A stretch of 64,000 nt of DNA from Lycorma delicatula (Eukaryota > Arthropoda > Insecta > Hemiptera > Fulgoridae). A program made the position numbers and the translations under genes. The DNA lies in contig NC_134455.1 of NCBI RefSeq assembly GCF_047948215.1, positions 156,160,575 to 156,224,574 on the forward strand, written 5' to 3'. Shown here one piece after another: positions 1-10,859 of the stretch (position 1 is its first letter; each line of letters begins with the position of its first letter). A model generated the notes under the pieces. It did not search any database and was not told the origin of the DNA. It was given only the letters and a program-made list of their open reading frames with translations.

Positions 1-1767
1 TTCTCCTCCTATTTTCACATTCAGTGGTCCATCTTTGTTATTTCTACTACATTTCATTACTTTTGTTTTGTTCTTGTTTATTTTCATGCGATAGTTCTTG
101 CGTAGGACTTCATCTATGCCGTTCATTGTTTCTTCTAAATCCTTTTTATTCTCGGCTAGAATTACTATATCATCAGCAAATCGTAGCATCTTTATCTTTT
201 CACCTTGTACTGTTACTCCGAATCTAAATTGTTCTTTAACATCATTAACTGCTAGTTCCATGTAAAGATTAAAAAGTAACGGAGATAGAGAACATCCTTG
301 TCGGACTCCCTTTCTTATTATGGCTTCTTTCTTATGTTCTTCAATTGCTACTGTTGCTGTTTGGTTCCTGTACATGTTAGCAATTGTTCTTCTATCTCTG
401 TATTTGAACCCTAATTTTTTTAAAATGCTGAACATTTTATTCCAGTCTACGTTATCGAATGCCTTTTCTAGGTCTATAAACGCCAAGTATGTTGGTTTGT
501 TTTTCTTTAATCTTCCTTCTACTATTAATCTGAGGCCTAAAATTGCTTCCCTTGTCCCTATACTTTTCCTGAAACCAAATTGGTCTTCTCCTAACACTTC
601 CTCCACTCTCCTCTCAATTCTTCTGTATAGAATTCTAGTTAAGATTTTTGATGCATGACTAGTTAAACTAATTGTTCTGTATTCTTCACATTTATCTGCC
701 CCTGATTTCTTTGGTATCATTACTATAACACTTTTTTTGAAGTCTGACGGAAATTCCCCTTTTTCATAAATATTACACACCAGTTTGTATAATCTATCAA
801 TCGCCTCCTCCCCTGCACTGCGCAGTAATTCTACAGGTATTCCGTCTATTCCAGGAGCCTTTCTGCCATTTAAATCTTTTAATGCTCTCTTAAATTCAGA
901 TCTCAGTATTGTTTCTCCCATTTCATCCTCCTCAACTTCCTCTTCTTCCTCTATAAAACCATTTTCTAATTCATTTCCTCCGTATAACTCTTCAATATAT
1001 TCCACCCATCTATCGACTTTACCTTTCGTATTATATATAGGTGTACCATCTTTGTTTAACACATTATTAGATTTTAATTTATGTACCCCAAAATTTTCCT
1101 TAACTTTCCTGTATGCTCCGTCTATTTTACCAATATTCATTTCTCTTTCCACTTCTGAACACTTTTCTTTAATCCACTCTTCTTTCGCCAGTTTGCACTT
1201 CCTGTTTATAGCATTTCTTAATTGCCGATAGTTCCTTTTACTTTCTTCATCACTAGCATTCTTATATTTTCTACGTTCATCCATCAGCTGCAATATATCG
1301 TCTGAAACCCAAGGTTTTCTACCAGTTCTCTTTATTCCGCCTAAGTTTGCTTCTGCTGATTTAAGAATTTCCTTTTTAACATTCTCCCATTCTTCTTCTA
1401 CATTTTCTATCTTATCTTTTTTACTCAGACCTCTTGCGATGTCCTCCTCAAAAATCTTCTTTACCTCCTCTTCCTCAAGCTTCTCTAAATTCCACCGATT
1501 CATCTGACACCTTTTCTTCAGGTTTTTAAACCCCAATCTACATTTCATTATCACCAAATTATGGTCGCTATCAATCTCTGCTCCAGGGTAAGTTTTGCAG
1601 TCCACGAGTTGATTTCTAAATCTTTGCTTAACCATGATATAATCTATCTGATACCTTGCAGTATCGCCTGGCTTTTTCCAAGTGTATATTCTTCTATTAT
1701 GATTTTTAAATTGGGTGTTGGCAATTACTAAATTATACTTCGTGCAAAACTCTATAAGTCGGTGAAA
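1..1767 (-). CDS. RTE-like LINE ORF: endonuclease tail plus reverse transcriptase, partial at both ends
   Basis: Reading the minus strand from 1767 to base 1 gives 589 codons with no stop; the frame continues past the left edge. An in-frame stop at 1768-1770 marks the upstream limit and no initiator is evident, so the copy is 5'-truncated. Residues 1-75 carry the end of an EEP endonuclease (QIDYIMV, then SDHN near residue 67). The RT starts near residue 300 with GRKAPGIDG, then FIDLEKAFD (~430, first catalytic Asp), GVRQGCSLSPLLFN (~486) and FADD (~530, catalytic Asp pair); all key residues are present. Residues 100-290 form a charged linker. The motif set matches RTE-like non-LTR elements, often predicted in insect genomes as craniofacial-development-protein-2-like. 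About 200 residues of the endonuclease are missing. The absence of stops over 1.77 kb suggests a young insertion. Confidence 0.9.
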
Positions 1768-1808
1768 TCATATGTACTAAAATCATGAAATCATATGTAC
1801 TAAAATAG
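1763..1808. repeat. 23-bp tandem duplication at the LINE 5' junction
   Basis: A 23-bp unit starting TGAAATCATATGTAC is present twice in succession (1763-1785, then 1786-1808, the second diverging only at its last base). It begins exactly where the RTE-like reading frame stops. It may be a filler duplication made at the 5' end during target-primed insertion; this is inference. Confidence 0.75.
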
Positions 1809-1929
1809 AGTATATAGAGAGGCCTATATAATTTAGAATTATCGAAATAAAAATGTGAGAGACTTGAAAAATATGATTTTTGGAGCAGTTGAGTAGTTAT
1901 TTTTAAAGACTCAACACAGTCCTGCATTT

Positions 1930-2140
1930 TATTTAGTTGTAAAATATATATGTTGTAACAACAGCTTTTATGAGTTAGTGCCTTGGAAATATAAATGCAT
2001 TCGAGCAGTATTTATGTGCAACAATAGAATTTTCAATCCAGGATGTACCTGCGATGATAAAACATTAATGAATATTACAAAAATATTTTTATTTTCTTGC
2101 GTTTGCAAACGCAATTTGCTGTAAAAACTAACTATAATAA
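1930..2140 (+). repeat. Unnamed dispersed repeat, copy 1
   Basis: About 160 bp (1930-2090) aligns collinearly with 3629-3792 at roughly 80% identity by eye, sharing blocks such as AACAACAGCTTT and AGGATGTACCTGC. A further shared block, TTGCTGTAAAAACTAAC, follows at 2118-2134 here and at 3958-3974 in copy 2, so copy 1 appears to lack about 170 bp of the interior. A perfect 14-bp palindrome, GCGTTTGCAAACGC, lies at 2099-2112. No reading frame or transposon ends were recognised. It could be a non-autonomous element or an old segmental duplication. Confidence 0.7.
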
Positions 2141-2275
2141 TTCTTGTTCTTATTGCTCTTTTTCTGACTAAAAGGTCAGAAGATGTAAACGCAAGAAAAA
2201 CTGATGAACTTGAAAGTAATTGTATTATATATTTTTGTGAAAAATAGCTAGATGTTAAGGAAGAAATATTTTTAC

Positions 2276-3170
2276 GTTTTTTCCCCCTACATCCCCGAGC
2301 CGGACATCCAATTAAGTATACTCGACTCGGGGACGTGTGCTTTCCGGATCTTTTAATTACCTGCCTCTAATCTCCGACGGAAGAAACCAGGCCCGGCTAT
2401 GCCGTTCACAGCCACCCCCCCGTCCTCCGAAGACCGGGTCGCGTATCCGAAGACCAGCCGCCAAAGCGTATCCAGGAACCCACACCGCCGGCCGGATCTC
2501 GCTCTTGTCATTCATTCACACCTAACGGACCCCAGGAGTCCCCGCTCCATCACGGGAACACACACACCAGGGCATGTGAGCCCTCTGGAACGGGACTGTC
2601 CGCCCAACCCTGCTATAAACTAAACCCCTCAATATCCCAGTCGTCTTGCATCATCTTCTTTTATTCTGAGGACTGCTCTTGCAAATATTGCAAAATTATG
2701 CCAGTTTCCGGACATAGCCAAGAGCCACTCCAAGAGATGGTCGGGAATGCACCAGTCCTGCATTTATACGATGTTCCTCGCATCTTCTGCACACGAAAAT
2801 AATGTGTTTGGCTTCGTCAACCGCATCGCAGTAACAGCAGATTGGTGGCTCTCTCCGGCCAAACCTATGCAGGTATTGTTCAACCGCACCATGTCCCGAC
2901 ATGAGTTGCGTTGTGTGGTATCCTAATTCGCCATGAGAGCGATCTAGCCAAGCATCCAGGTCCGGGATAATTCTTCTGGTCCATGCCACTGCTGAACCCG
3001 CCCATGCCACCTTCCATTGTTCCCGTATTATAGAATTGGCCTCATCTTTGGCTACACCGGACGCCCTTAGTTTTCGTCCTTTAATCTGCAATTCTATCGG
3101 GGGCATCGAAGAAAGCACGCACAGTGCATCTTACGATAAGGTTCGGTACCCGAGGACGCTTATAGGAGGA
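2276..3170 (-). pseudogene. R1-like LINE, 5'-truncated 3' fragment with premature stop
   Basis: The minus strand encodes the C-terminal part of a non-LTR retrotransposon polyprotein. From 3170 it reads a YRTLS stretch, a TAA stop at 3131-3133, then DALCVLSSMPPIEL, the position where R1-type proteins carry a similar ALCV..G..PI motif. Further on are GELGYHTTQLMSGHGAVEQY and a CCHC-like knuckle (ICCYCDAVDEAKHIIFVCRRC, with CxxC then H and C). The frame ends at a stop next to 2696; 2276-2695 is a GC-richer, non-coding 3' tail ending at a T-run on the plus strand, which would be the poly(A) side. The RT and endonuclease are absent. R1 clade is my best assignment; another I/Jockey-group lineage is possible. 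The in-frame TAA shows it is dead. Confidence 0.8.
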
Positions 3171-3408
3171 AAGTAATCTTACATGCGACATACTTCGAAA
3201 CATAAACGAATTAACCAATTTTAGAAATACAAATCATGTAAAAACTACTGTTTTTATTGTTAAAAGGAATAGGCTACTGAAACTGAAAATTTTGAGAATT
3301 TTATGCTGCAATCTTTGTTAATAGAGTTTATACCGCAGGAACTGATTAATAGAAATAGAATCATTCTAAGAAAAAAAAAAACAGGTTGGAAATGGATACC
3401 ATCCAGAC

Positions 3409-3452
3409 CAAACCTCTACCATCCTGAATCGATTCTGGATGGTAAAGGTTTG
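3409..3452. repeat. 44-nt near-perfect hairpin
   Basis: CAAACCTCTACCATCC (3409-3424) is the reverse complement of 3437-3452 with one mismatch, and the 12 bases between contain the perfect palindrome GAATCGATTC (3426-3435). The whole 44 nt therefore folds back almost without a loop. It follows an A-run at 3371-3381. A small foldback/MITE remnant is possible; no target duplication was found. Confidence 0.75.
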
Positions 3453-3628
3453 CGGTTTTACTGATTCGCTGAGATCTGCCTTATGGAAAGTCAATGTGAT
3501 GATATCGTTAGCCTTAAAAAATGCTTAATTATGATTTATTAATATTTCAAGGAATTTAAAGAACAGAAATCTCAATATGAAAGGTTTACCGTAAAGTAAA
3601 AATGGATATCTTTCAGGTTTGAAAAAAT

Positions 3629-3985
3629 TTATTTAGTTGAAAAATATATCTGTTCTAACAACAGCTTTAATAAGTTAGTACCTCGGAGATATAAATGCAT
3701 TGTAGAAATATTTATGTATAACAATACACTTTTCAATCTAGGATGTACCTGCAATTATAAATCATTAATGAGTATTACAAAGATATTTTAACTCAGGAGA
3801 ACAAAGGGTACAATACGGTAATTACAATCACAATCGGTTCAATTAATGTTTGCAGTGTTTGTCATCATGATCTTGTAAAGTTTTATGTGAAAGAAGGAAT
3901 ACTTTCATACGTGTTACCAGTTTACTTAAATTGTAGCTACTGATTAAGTGAAATCACATTGCTGTAAAAACTAACCGAATTCAAT
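3629..3985 (+). repeat. Unnamed dispersed repeat, copy 2
   Basis: This is the longer copy of the repeat at 1930-2140. It has the same start (TTTAGTTG), the AACAACAGCTTT and AGGATGTACCTGC blocks, and then about 165 bp absent from copy 1 before the shared TTGCTGTAAAAACTAAC block at 3958-3974. The two copies lie in the same orientation on either side of the R1-like LINE fragment. No coding potential recognised. Confidence 0.65.
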
Positions 3986-6096
3986 GCAACATTTGACAGA
4001 CATAGTTGTACTGAAAACGTTAACGTCAAAATGGATGGGGGAGCAATAAAGAAGACGCGTGAAGAAATAAAATTACTTGTATCCTTTATAAAAAAAAACT
4101 CAAATATGTCTATACAAAACACATCAAATAACCCCTTACTTACTAGGTAATTTCGTAAATGGAAATAGAGGGTTCAAGAATGCAAAATAATATTTTGAAG
4201 TATTTTTTTTTTAAATCATGTTTTCATAAACCACAATAATTAGTTTTACCGATGATACGCGGTGTTTCTATGTTACCTTTAGTAATTGAGAATAAGTAAT
4301 TGAGGTAATTCTCTTCAGAATTTTCCAGCGATTCAATCAGCATTTATTTCAATCGTCTTACTCGTACTAACTTCTTAATCGAATATTTTTAACAATTATC
4401 TCTAATGAAACTTTAAATTCTCTTTTCAATCATTTTTATTGTTAGCTATTTTAATGGAAAATATTTGATTTTCCAGTTTTGGGAAAAAAGGAAAAGGTAG
4501 GATACAGATTTTTTAATTTATTATTTTTCATATATTTAAAAACTGATTATCACAAACCTTAGAGAGTCAAATAATTTGATTTGTCTTTATTAAATTGACT
4601 TTATTAAATCTACGTAGACGTTCAGAACTTACAAACGCATACACAAACTAGTCACCTTCTCCAGAAAATTTAGATAAAAATAAATTCAGAAAGAAAACGA
4701 AAATTATATTACAAATAATTGCATAATTATTTTTTTTTATATTGTTTAACGTGTGCAAGCTCTCTCTGATTTTATTAGGAGAGAATGAGCAGATGGTGGG
4801 AGAACAGTGATTGAATCAGAAATACACACAACTGTAATGAAAAAAAAAATATTCGAAGGAAATGATGTAAGCACAAATTTGATTAAAAGGAAAAAAATAA
4901 CCTTAACTGAAAATCAAATCTAACTTGAGCTCTTATTAAATTACGAATTTACTGAAAAATAAAATGAAAAAAAGCGGAGTACGGAAAAATAACAAATAAT
5001 AAAGTAAGTAAAAATAATAAAAGTAAATAAAAACGCATTTAAGTACTTAATGAAGAGAATTATTGGATTTAGATTTAATGTAAAAATCCATCACAAACAC
5101 TACTTGAGATTATAAGTAAATTTACAGTATACAAAAGAATTTGAAAACAAAAATTGGAAATGAAAGCGAATTCTCCAAATGTAATTGAATTTAATATTTA
5201 AAGTAGTGTAAATAGATGTTAAATCTTATGTAATTCACAACCAATAGATGCCAATATTCTAGATTGAAAAAGGCTTTTAGAGTTTAATCACAGCTTTTCA
5301 TCTTCCAGGCGTCCAACCCACGCATCATAATGGTAAAAATAAAAATGGTGCGTTATTGAGGAAGTACAAAAAAACGCAAAGTTTATAACGTATGCTACAA
5401 AAAAAAATTATCACCTGGAAGGCTAGTTTAATCCTCAATCAATGATTTGCTGTTACACAAAGCTTTCACAGACTGTCGAAAGAGTGCATTATATCAAACA
5501 GATCTGTCAGCTTGTGACTTTCTCGATTGACTTCATAAAAAGATTTTGATTTCGTTTTATTATAAAAAAGATACCAAAATAAACATTGTAATTCGCATAA
5601 TACCTCGATAAACAAGAAGAAATATTGATAAAGAAAGCTTACATAAGGGTTTTGTGATTACGAAAAACAGTACGACAGAAAATATTAAAAAATAACGAGT
5701 GAACTTAATTAAATAATTATAAAACATATACCGAAAAAGAAATTACATAAATTAACAATATTTTAAATATTAAAAAACAGGATTATTGCTGTTCATAGGC
5801 TTTTCTTCTAAAAATCATACAATTTTGATAACGAGATTCTCTAGCTCGGAAATGATTATAGGGGGCTTAAAAAACATAAAATATTTTTCAAATTCATTTT
5901 TTTCTTCCAGTTGCAGTTGCAGTCAACGCACGAAAAACTCTGATAAATGAACAAATTGATTTGCCATAAATTGATTAATTCACAGGTATGTAAAGACCAT
6001 TCAATTTTGTAAAATTAATGTTCTCTCAAACCGTGCCTATTTCGAAATATAAAATCTTTTACACTTTCCGAGAATAGCTATCTAAAAAACGCAGAT
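3986..6096. other. AT-rich, no gene recognised
   Basis: Low-complexity AT-rich sequence with short A and T runs. The minus-strand open stretch at 3937-4122 is short, hydrophobic and of repeat-derived composition, so I do not call it a gene. Confidence 0.6.
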
Positions 6097-6113
6097 TTTC
6101 AATTAATATAATT
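6097..6113. repeat. Target-site duplication, left, of SINE-A at 6.1 kb
   Basis: TTTCAATTAATATAATT is repeated exactly at 6405-6421. The two copies enclose the SINE precisely and so define its ends. A duplication of this length is typical of insertion by LINE machinery. Confidence 0.9.
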
Positions 6114-6404
6114 TTTTTTTCTGTTTAGCCTCCGGTAACTACCGTTTAGATAATACTTCAGAGGATGATTGAGGATGATATGTATTAGTGTAAATGAAGT
6201 GTAGTCTTGTACATTCTCAGTTCGACCGTTCCTGAGATGTGTGTTTAATTGAAACCCAACCACCAAAGAACACCGGTATCCATGATCTAGTATTCAAATC
6301 CGAGTAAAAATAACTGGCTTTACTAGGACTTGAACGCTGGAACTCTCGGCTTCCAAATCAGCTGATTTGGGAAGACGCGTTCACCACTAGACCAACCCGG
6401 TGGG
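6114..6404 (-). mobile_element. SINE-A copy 1, tRNA-derived, complete
   Basis: A ~290-bp tRNA-derived SINE, read on the minus strand. It begins with CCCACCGGGTTGGTCTAGTGG, where TGGTCTAGTGG (complement of 6384-6394) fits an RNA polymerase III A box, and carries a B-box-like GCGTTCAAGTCC (complement of 6326-6337). The body contains the palindromic AAATCAGCTGATTT and ends in GGAGGCTAAACAG followed by an A-rich tail (T-run at 6111-6120). It is bounded by a perfect 17-bp target duplication. Five more copies of the family lie in this window. It would be transcribed by Pol III and mobilised by a LINE; which LINE is not shown. Confidence 0.9.
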
Positions 6405-6421
6405 TTTCAATTAATATAATT
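6405..6421. repeat. Target-site duplication, right, of SINE-A at 6.1 kb
   Basis: Exact 17-bp repeat of 6097-6113, directly after the tRNA-like head of the SINE. Confidence 0.9.
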
Positions 6422-9400
6422 AAATATAACCATTTTTTTATACCTTTTTATTTGTACAGCAAGTACTTTAGTGATCTCTTAAGTTTCTTCCAAACGACTT
6501 AGTAGAAGAATTTAACGAAATCTGTCAGGATGCCACCGATGAGAATACCACATGTGATATTCCCATCGGTGTACTACTAGGAAATTAACTCTTTAAAACA
6601 AAACACATCTATGTCGAGTCTTAACAAGAACGAGTGACGTGAAGGAACTAAAATTAAAAACTGTATTCTCGGTATTCTTGTTTGATAGAGGTAGGTAAAA
6701 TAATGAGACTTGCTGTAAACAATATTCATTTTCCGTGCGCCGTTTTTCAAACTAAACTGGAAATTACATTTTTCCCAGAATTTCTTAGTTTTATCAATAC
6801 GCAAGTCTGTCGTCTTTGGCGTTTCTTGCAACAACTGCATGTTTTATTTCAATTTTTTTAGGGCATATTCTAAATAAAAATAATATTTTTTTCGTAAAAA
6901 TAGGACTTGAAATAAATTATATTTTTCAATTCTTTAAACCAATCAGTAATGACAACAGTACGTCATTACCACAACTTACCATCATTATATGCAATTACGG
7001 CTAATCATTGTCCTCGTATTTCCTATAATATGCGCCAACCGAGTTTATTTTTGTCTCAAGGGATATAACTTTTGAGTGAAAATTCACGGTTTCACTTCGT
7101 ATTATGACAGCTGAAAAATTGTTTTCATATATTTTCTTCGTTCTTTTGTAACAAATTATAGTATTATACAAACATTTAAAATAAACTACAATACGGTTTT
7201 CAGCTCATTAGAGCTACATAAAAAATATTAGTCTAAATAATGTAGATTTGTTAGTAAAAAGAAATGAGTTAGCAGAAATTTAAAAAGTAAATAGTGGATC
7301 GACATGAGCAAGAGGCATTTTCAAAACGGTCCTGGTACAAATGTTGACTGATGCTTACTAAAACCGCTACCGCAAACATACAGTCTACAGTTTCAATCTA
7401 CCGGAAGACACAAAGAGACCATGTGAAATAGGTTTCACCCACATACAATTGCTGTATATCCCAATAATCCACTATCTATCCACTGTTGCAAAAGTACGAA
7501 CTTTTATGAGCCTTGATAATACTTAACCACTGTCAGAAAAAAAAATCAAAAGCATTTTAATGAACACGATAGAAAAAGGTCAAAATATATAGAAAAAATT
7601 AAATAATACTTTTTCTCAACACGAAATATTTTAATTTATAAAACCTAGTACACGAGAAACACATTAAAATCGATTTTTACGTAATAATGTTGAAGACAGA
7701 TCAACATATCTACCTCTTTCAGAGTTTAGTAAAATTACCTCATTGATTACAAAAAGAAAAGGATTTTACGGTTGTTAGATCCTAAGTCTGAAAATGTTTA
7801 AAGTAGTTACACAATCGCTGAATAATATTTAATATAAATATTAATTAACTATAATTTGAATTTTGTGAATTTATTTTTACAATTGAAAGGTTACATCAGC
7901 TTGAATTTTTTTATACTAATCCGCCTTACTCTTTCTTATAGTAATTGCATATATAAAGTATCAGAGGTATAACAAGCATCAACCAGACCTGCTTATACTG
8001 ATAGTAATGAAGTTCACTAAACAGTCAGTCCCTGTGATAAGCGTAGAAAAACTATTAACTGTAGGGCTGAATGTCACCTGCGTTTCAATTGACTTAGAAT
8101 ATTTCTGCATCAGTATGTCAGGCGCAGTGAGGAAAGCAACGAGAAGCTCTTAATTTCTCACTTTACACAGTAGATTTTGTTATTCTTGAGAACGGTTATG
8201 TTTTTTCGAGAGTGAATTGGGTTTATAAAGTATGTCGCCTCCAACTATTATGATTAAAGCATTTAACGTGCATTGTTAAATTTGTTTAATTGGCAGCCAC
8301 TAATATAATTACTGGACAATGGCAAAGAGGTACATATTGCTCACCTATTCATAAAAATTTTGATATTTTAAATGTTATTAAATTAAATTTAAACTTCATT
8401 TATTTATTTTATTTGTTTTATAATACGTGTCTTTTTCAGTTCAATTTCGAACTACTTTCCTTAAGCGTTTTCAACGATTAAATAACCATTATTTTAAAAT
8501 CATCTGTTGGAATTATTTTTCATATAGAAAAAAATATTATGATTTATTACTAAAAATAATTATTTCTAGTACATGTTCTAAACTTTTATAACTATTTTTC
8601 ACGCATAGTATTCTTACGGGTCCCCATTAAACGTTGAGATTTTTAAACAAACTTTTAAATCACTTTTTATTTTATATCTGTACTAATGCATTACTTTTGT
8701 TTTAAATAAATTTGATTTTTCGGATTGAAAAATAACTGCTTTCATCATTTTCTATTTTATTTTCACCAAATGGATCGTTTGATAACTACTTCATAAAAAT
8801 CAGAGACGTTTCAGAGTTATGGGACTGGAAAGAAACAGCCCAAACAACAAAACATTTTCCTTTTTCCCATAATCAAAAGGAACTTACAGCATCGCAAAAA
8901 TGTAATAATAATTGATTTAATATTAATTATTTGTAATAATTGATACAAACCCTAATAACGGCAAATGGATACATCAAATGCTATCGCAAATCAAACAGGA
9001 ATATATTTTTGCACAAACTTGATACAAAAATAGACTATATTTGCATAAATTTTGCACTCATCAAGCGATTAGTGACATCTAAAGATATGTGAACGCAAAC
9101 GAGAAGCCATTGCCCAAAACTGTATACCGTGATGGGTAATAAATAACGGTTCCGTTAAAATAGTTTTACAACTATTGCAAAAGTATTTCTGGTTTCGTTG
9201 CAAAATATTTTTCATTGTAGGAGGCTACAATGAAGAATCTTTTTATGTAAATAAATTATATTCTCCGTAAATAGACCTAAGCAATTAGGCTGAGGAAGAT
9301 CTTTCATCACATAGCAAAATATTCGCATTCCAACTTCATTTTTAACAATACAGATAAATGCTCTTTTCGGTAAGGAAATTCAATGACAAACTTGTTTTAC

Positions 9401-9720
9401 AAGTGTATTTCTACAGAGACAATAAACATACGCGCAAAACGTAGGTACTTTTAATGGAAAGATGATTTTATACGTCTTTTAATTGTTGCATGTAATCTTC
9501 GAATCACAAAATTAACTAAGTACATGCATTCGTTATCTACGACGGCCTACCACCAGTTCGGAATATTCGACAAAAAACTGTTTTTTAATCCCTTAACTTT
9601 GAACAAATTAATCGATTTAAATACGGTTTTCCTGAGAAATACGTTTTATCTGTTTATAAAAAAAAGAACCTGGTTTAATTATTGCTTTGAATTAGTTTTT
9701 AGGTCAATAAATTTTCTGAG
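6422..9720. other. AT-rich, no gene recognised
   Basis: Continuous AT-rich sequence. Short open stretches at 6577-6840 and 6816-7004 on opposite strands overlap, lack known motifs and look like chance frames. A more complex patch at 7960-8165 has no recognisable coding content and may be an old repeat. Confidence 0.5.
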
Positions 9721-9734
9721 AACCCGATATGCGT

Positions 9735-9789
9735 ACATGGCGGCCAGGGTAAGGTCGTCGCTAACAAGAATTCTATACGCATGCGCGTA
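9735..9789. promoter_or_regulatory. Possible promoter motif pair: YY1-like plus NRF-1/EWG-like
   Basis: ACATGGCGGCC (9735-9745) resembles the YY1/Pho core ATGGCGGC and TACGCATGCGCGTA (9776-9789) resembles the GCGCATGCGC-type palindrome bound by NRF-1 in vertebrates and Ewg in flies. They are 30 bp apart in a short, locally GC-richer island in AT-rich DNA. In animals this combination occurs at promoters of broadly expressed genes. No adjoining coding exon was recognised. The open stretch at 9524-9790 includes this island but has no family features. Confidence 0.3.
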
Positions 9790-9849
9790 AACCGATGTGT
9801 ATGTAAAATACCATTGTTTCTATTATCAAGGTTATCACAGTTTTTAATT

Positions 9850-10584
9850 TATTCTTTACAAAAATTTAAATAATCATTTTCAGGGCGATCACAAGGTAAA
9901 ATCATATCCACCGTAAAAAAAATTAATAATATTAAAAGAGGCTGAAAATGTTGTTTTTAATAGAATGCTAAGTGTTATTTTATAAGATTTTAATTGCACA
10001 ACCAAAGTACAGCTGAGAATACATTAAAGATTACGTCGTATATTAATGAAACGCGTTTAATAAACCTCATATTTATAGACTAAATAAACTACCATGCTGT
10101 CAGTAATAACGTATTGTATCATACATTTATTTATGAGTCGTACATTTTATTCTGTATATAAAACATTATATTGCAAAAAAGTGAGGTAAAACTTTATTTT
10201 ATTCATACAAAGAGTGTTATAAATACACAGATAAATCACTTGTTTTTAACAACTTCCAACACTTTTGTAACATTCTTCACTTTAAACAATAAACTTGTCT
10301 ACAGTAACTTACTCAAACAGACAACATGAAAAAAGTATTAAATGTAATACACCCAAATTAATATTTCGTTTCGTTCAATTACGTAAATAAACACACTGCG
10401 TTAACTTAAAACAAAAAAATTACGTTTTATAGAATTTTATCTATATACTTTCAAGTTATTTATAAATAAAAAAAAAGATGAAAATTACAAAACTGTACCT
10501 AAAAAAAAAGTCAGTAAATCCAATTATAAATAGTCCAAAGTGTTACAAAGTTCTTTCAATTAAATGTTTACTTTTACACTGATT
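9850..10584. other. AT-rich, no gene recognised
   Basis: AT-rich sequence with no repeat structure or reading frame that I can support, ending at the target duplication of the hAT element. Confidence 0.5.
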
Positions 10585-10592
10585 ATTTAGAA
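10585..10592. repeat. hAT 8-bp target-site duplication, left
   Basis: ATTTAGAA, repeated exactly at 13740-13747, directly outside the terminal inverted repeats. Eight bases is the diagnostic hAT duplication length. Confidence 0.9.
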
Positions 10593-10859
10593 CAGGGATC
10601 TCCAAACCTTTTAGCCTAAAGCCACACTGATTCCTCCACTAAGTCCCAACGGCCAAGACCTAGCTAGCAGCTCATCATACCAACATACTGTAGTTTTGAA
10701 TTACGCGCAAATTTTCGTTTATGGACTAGCCGGCGAGTGAGATATCTATGGCGTAGGGCACGAGACTACGCGGATCGACGGTCGACTCCAGATAAATCCA
10801 GTCCATTTTGTTTACTCAGTACATCTGCTCTTAATATTATTAATTGGCATTATTTTGAT

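Noticed and set aside
320..1231. Plus-strand open stretches at the left edge
   Set aside because: They are antisense shadows of the continuous minus-strand RT frame.
2337..2623. Two overlapping plus-strand open stretches, GC-rich
   Set aside because: They lie in the 3' non-coding tail of the minus-strand R1-like LINE and have no motif.
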